Source: Flemingiibacterium sp964430755
GTDB taxonomy: Bacteria; Bacillota; Clostridia; Oscillospirales; CAG-272
Assembly: GCA_964430755.1 (NCBI GenBank)
Contig: CAYSFT010000068.1
Location: 1 to 9,292, forward strand
Length of the DNA stretch: 9,292 nt
Direction: 5' to 3'
The translations under genes were made by a program, and so were the position numbers. Below are positions 7,268 to 9,292 of the stretch, in pieces. Below the pieces are notes generated by a model. That model was not told where the DNA came from. It made no database searches and worked only from the letters and a program-made list of their open reading frames with translations. Position 1 is the first letter of the stretch. Each line of letters begins with the position of its first letter.

Positions 7268-9292
7268 ATGAAAAATTCAGCTAAGAAAATCCTATCATTT
7301 TTCCTTGCGGCGTTTATGCTCATACCTCAGGGAACTGTTTTTGCTGCAGACAGCACAGAGACGGTTGAGCATGAACAGCCTCAAAAAACAGATGATTCGT
7401 CAAGCGAGGCGGATCTGACGTATGAAGTTGTTGGCGAACAAACCATTGATTCCGGCAGCTTCGGCGACGATTTCACATGGACGGTTGAGGGCGATCCCTC
7501 TCTGGGCTATGACTATACCCTGACGGTCAGCGGTACAGGCGATATGCCCGAGGAAGAAGCTCCTTGGCTCGAATATGCCAGCGACACTTCATCGCTAATA
7601 TTCGAGGGCGATATAACGAGCATTTCAAACGAAGCTTTCCTTAGCTTCAGTGAAATTGAAACGGTTGAGTTGCCCGACACGGTGACGAGCATTGGCGATA
7701 ATGCTTTTGCCGGATCTTGGATGCTTGAAACGGTCAAGCTGTCGGAGTCATTAACGAGCATCGGCGACTATGCATTTGCCGCTTGTGAAAACCTGACCGG
7801 CTTTACCTCCACAGACAATACGACGGTTTCGAGCCTTGACGTTATTGAAAACCTGACGACTATCGGCAGTTATTCGTTTGCATACTGTAATTCGCTTGCG
7901 GACGTAACGATTCCGTCGAGCGTAACGAGCGTTGGCGATATGGCGTTCTATGCCTGCGAGGGACTTGAGGAGGTTACAGTTCTCTCGTATGATGCCGAAT
8001 TTGGCGAGGACGTTTTTGCAGACACGCCCGACACGTTCAAGCTTTACTGCAAAGACGGTTCTACTGCGCAGACTTATGCGAGCGAGAATGGTTATACCTC
8101 CGAGATTTATGAGATTATTGCTTCGGGTACGTGCGGCGACAACCTCACATGGACGCTGTACGACGACGGTGAGCTGGTAATCAGCGGTACAGGCGCGATG
8201 ACGAATTGGATCGGCAGTACGTTTACACCTTGGTACAGTAATACTTCAAAAATATCTACAGTAATTATTGGTGACGGTGTAACAACAATTGGTGGTCATG
8301 CATTTTCAAATTACTATACCAACCTGAAAAGCGTACATATTGGCAGTGGCGTTGAAACCATTGGCGATTATGCATTTTATATTTGCGACGGTATCACGAG
8401 TGTAACCATTCCGGATAGCGTTAAAACTATTGGTGCCTTTGCATTTGCTTGTTCCGATAATATAGCAAAAGTAGTGCTTGGCAATAGTGTTGAAACTATC
8501 GGCGAAGGCGCGTTCGACACCTGTATTGGTCTTAACGGTATAACGCTCCCCGACAGCGTGAAGACAATTGGCGCAAATGCTTTTAAAATGTGCGATTCTT
8601 TTACGAGTGTTGAAATCGGAACGAATGTCGAGAACATCGGCAACATGACATTTGCTTACTGCGAAAATCTCACGAAAGTTACAATTCTTTCAGAAACTGT
8701 AACATTCGGCGATGATGTATTCTATTTTCCTCCCACCACCTTCGAAATCCACGGTTACACCGGCTCGACTGCGGAGACTTACGCAAACGAGAACGGTCAC
8801 ACGTTTGTTGCGCTTGAAGAACCGCGCACCATAATCGCATCGGGTACGTGCGGCGACAACCTTACATGGACGCTGTACGACGATGGCGAGCTTGTCATCA
8901 GCGGTACGGGCGCGATGTACGATTGGAGCAGCGATGCTCCCATAGATAGACCGTGGTATAGCTATCGCGAGCGGATTAAGGCATTGACTATCAAGGATGG
9001 CGTAACAAACATCGGCGGCGATGCATTCTACGATTGCAATAGCCTGACGAGCGTAGATATCGGCGACAGCGTAACGACCATCGGCAACTATGCATTCTGC
9101 TATTGCACGAGCCTGACGAGCGTAGAGATCCCCGACAGCGTAACGACCATCGGCGTCAATGCATTCTCCAATTGCACGAGCCTGACGAGCGTTGTTATCC
9201 CCGACAGCGTAACGACCATCGGTGGCTCTGCATTCTACTATTGCACGAGCCTGACGAGCGTAGACATCCCCGACAGCGTAACGACCATCGGC
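7268..9292 (+). CDS. Secreted BspA-like leucine-rich-repeat (LRR_5) protein, 3' end missing
   Basis: The frame stays open for 675 codons to the right edge, so the product is larger. Residues 1-26 form a signal peptide (MKNSAKKILSFFLAAFMLIP..VFA), with cleavage near A26/A27. A short D/E/S/T-rich stretch follows. The rest is three modules. Headers at 62-93, 286-311 and 525-550 share the pattern G.(C/F)GD...TWT......L.(I/V)SGTG.M. Each leads to roughly 23-residue LRR_5 units of the form L..V.IPDSV.TIG..AF..C. Modules 1 and 2 end in caps with GSTA(Q/E)TYA(S/N)ENG (about 236-280 and 471-516). Such proteins in gut and oral bacteria are surface adhesins that bind host or bacterial ligands; the ligand cannot be told here. 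Anchoring signals would lie beyond the window. Start ATG 7268 has GGAGGA upstream. Confidence 0.92.
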   Translation, partial: MKNSAKKILSFFLAAFMLIPQGTVFAADSTETVEHEQPQKTDDSSSEADLTYEVVGEQTIDSGSFGDDFTWTVEGDPSLGYDYTLTVSGTGDMPEEEAPWLEYASDTSSLIFEGDITSISNEAFLSFSEIETVELPDTVTSIGDNAFAGSWMLETVKLSESLTSIGDYAFAACENLTGFTSTDNTTVSSLDVIENLTTIGSYSFAYCNSLADVTIPSSVTSVGDMAFYACEGLEEVTVLSYDAEFGEDVFADTPDTFKLYCKDGSTAQTYASENGYTSEIYEIIASGTCGDNLTWTLYDDGELVISGTGAMTNWIGSTFTPWYSNTSKISTVIIGDGVTTIGGHAFSNYYTNLKSVHIGSGVETIGDYAFYICDGITSVTIPDSVKTIGAFAFACSDNIAKVVLGNSVETIGEGAFDTCIGLNGITLPDSVKTIGANAFKMCDSFTSVEIGTNVENIGNMTFAYCENLTKVTILSETVTFGDDVFYFPPTTFEIHGYTGSTAETYANENGHTFVALEEPRTIIASGTCGDNLTWTLYDDGELVISGTGAMYDWSSDAPIDRPWYSYRERIKALTIKDGVTNIGGDAFYDCNSLTSVDIGDSVTTIGNYAFCYCTSLTSVEIPDSVTTIGVNAFSNCTSLTSVVIPDSVTTIGGSAFYYCTSLTSVDIPDSVTTIG
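8123..8200 (+). repeat. LRR-protein header repeat, copy A
   Basis: This 78-base stretch encodes SGTCGDNLTWTLYDDGELVI plus SGTGAM. It matches the copy at 8840-8917 except for six bases, all at third codon positions and all silent. It opens the second header-LRR-cap module of the protein. The first header (residues 62-93) is related only at the protein level. Confidence 0.9.
8840..8917 (+). repeat. LRR-protein header repeat, copy B
   Basis: The second near-identical copy of the 78-base header, beginning the third module. It encodes the same 26 residues as the copy at 8123-8200. The LRR units that follow the two headers are much less alike than the headers themselves. Confidence 0.9.
9041..9292 (+). 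repeat. Tandem 69-base LRR units, continuing past the window
   Basis: AGCCTGACGAGCGT recurs at 9041, 9110, 9179 and 9248, exactly 69 bases apart, giving three whole units and 45 bases of a fourth. Each encodes a 23-residue LRR_5 unit (SLTSV.I.DSVTTIG..AF..CT). Differences between units concentrate at codons 6, 8, 16, 17, 20 and 21 of the unit. Units 1 and 2 differ at 8 of 69 bases, all changing the amino acid. Units 2 and 3 differ at 9, of which 2 are silent. Confidence 0.93.

Noticed and set aside
8377..8646. Minus-strand open frame over the LRR repeats
   Set aside because: The repeating codons of the LRR gene keep the antisense frame open by chance; it has no independent start signals.
9041..9292. 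Regular repeats suggesting a CRISPR array
   Set aside because: The 69-base period equals one 23-residue LRR unit, the reading frame is open throughout, and there are no unique spacers.

Overview
The window looks like chromosomal DNA from an anaerobic Gram-positive bacterium of the Bacillota (class Clostridia, plausibly a gut Oscillospirales-type organism). The evidence is a SpoIID/LytB-type cell-wall protein, strong GGAGG ribosome binding sites, TTGAcA-17-TATAAT promoters, a clostridial-style purH, a glycyl-radical-enzyme activase relic and a BspA-like leucine-rich-repeat surface protein. The lineage is inferred from protein character only.

Layout. Positions 1-160 hold the end of an upstream transcription unit (terminator 25-55) and a hairpin-rich stretch. 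That stretch acts as the terminator of the first leftward gene and also resembles the left end of an IS200/IS605-type element. Positions 161-2792 are a two-gene leftward operon: a secreted coiled-coil protein of unknown function (2202-2792), overlapping by 17 bases a membrane-anchored SpoIID/LytB protein with a SPOR-like segment (161-2218). A divergent AT-rich region (2793-3041) carries a near-consensus promoter for purH (3042-4610), which stands alone and ends in its own terminator. A polytopic membrane protein, possibly a GT-C type glycosyltransferase, follows at 4695-6341. It converges on a leftward radical-SAM glycyl-radical-enzyme activase relic (6398-about 7183), with a shared bidirectional terminator between them. 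The right end (7268-9292) is the 5' portion of a large secreted BspA-like LRR_5 protein that runs off the window.

The most notable observations are in the right third. The activase has lost its catalytic radical-SAM N-terminus and carries two consecutive stop codons (TAA TGA) inside its first ferredoxin cluster, so it is a pseudogene. Its broken 5' end abuts the promoter of the LRR gene. The LRR gene is built from three header + LRR + cap modules. Two headers are almost identical and differ only at synonymous sites. The last four 69-base LRR units share a nearly frozen framework but differ almost entirely by amino-acid-changing substitutions at a few fixed codons, a pattern expected of a diversifying surface-binding repeat protein.

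Functionally the window mixes a housekeeping purine gene with envelope genes (wall remodelling, membrane protein, surface adhesin). No complete multi-gene novel system is visible. The LRR gene is the best candidate for unusual biology.
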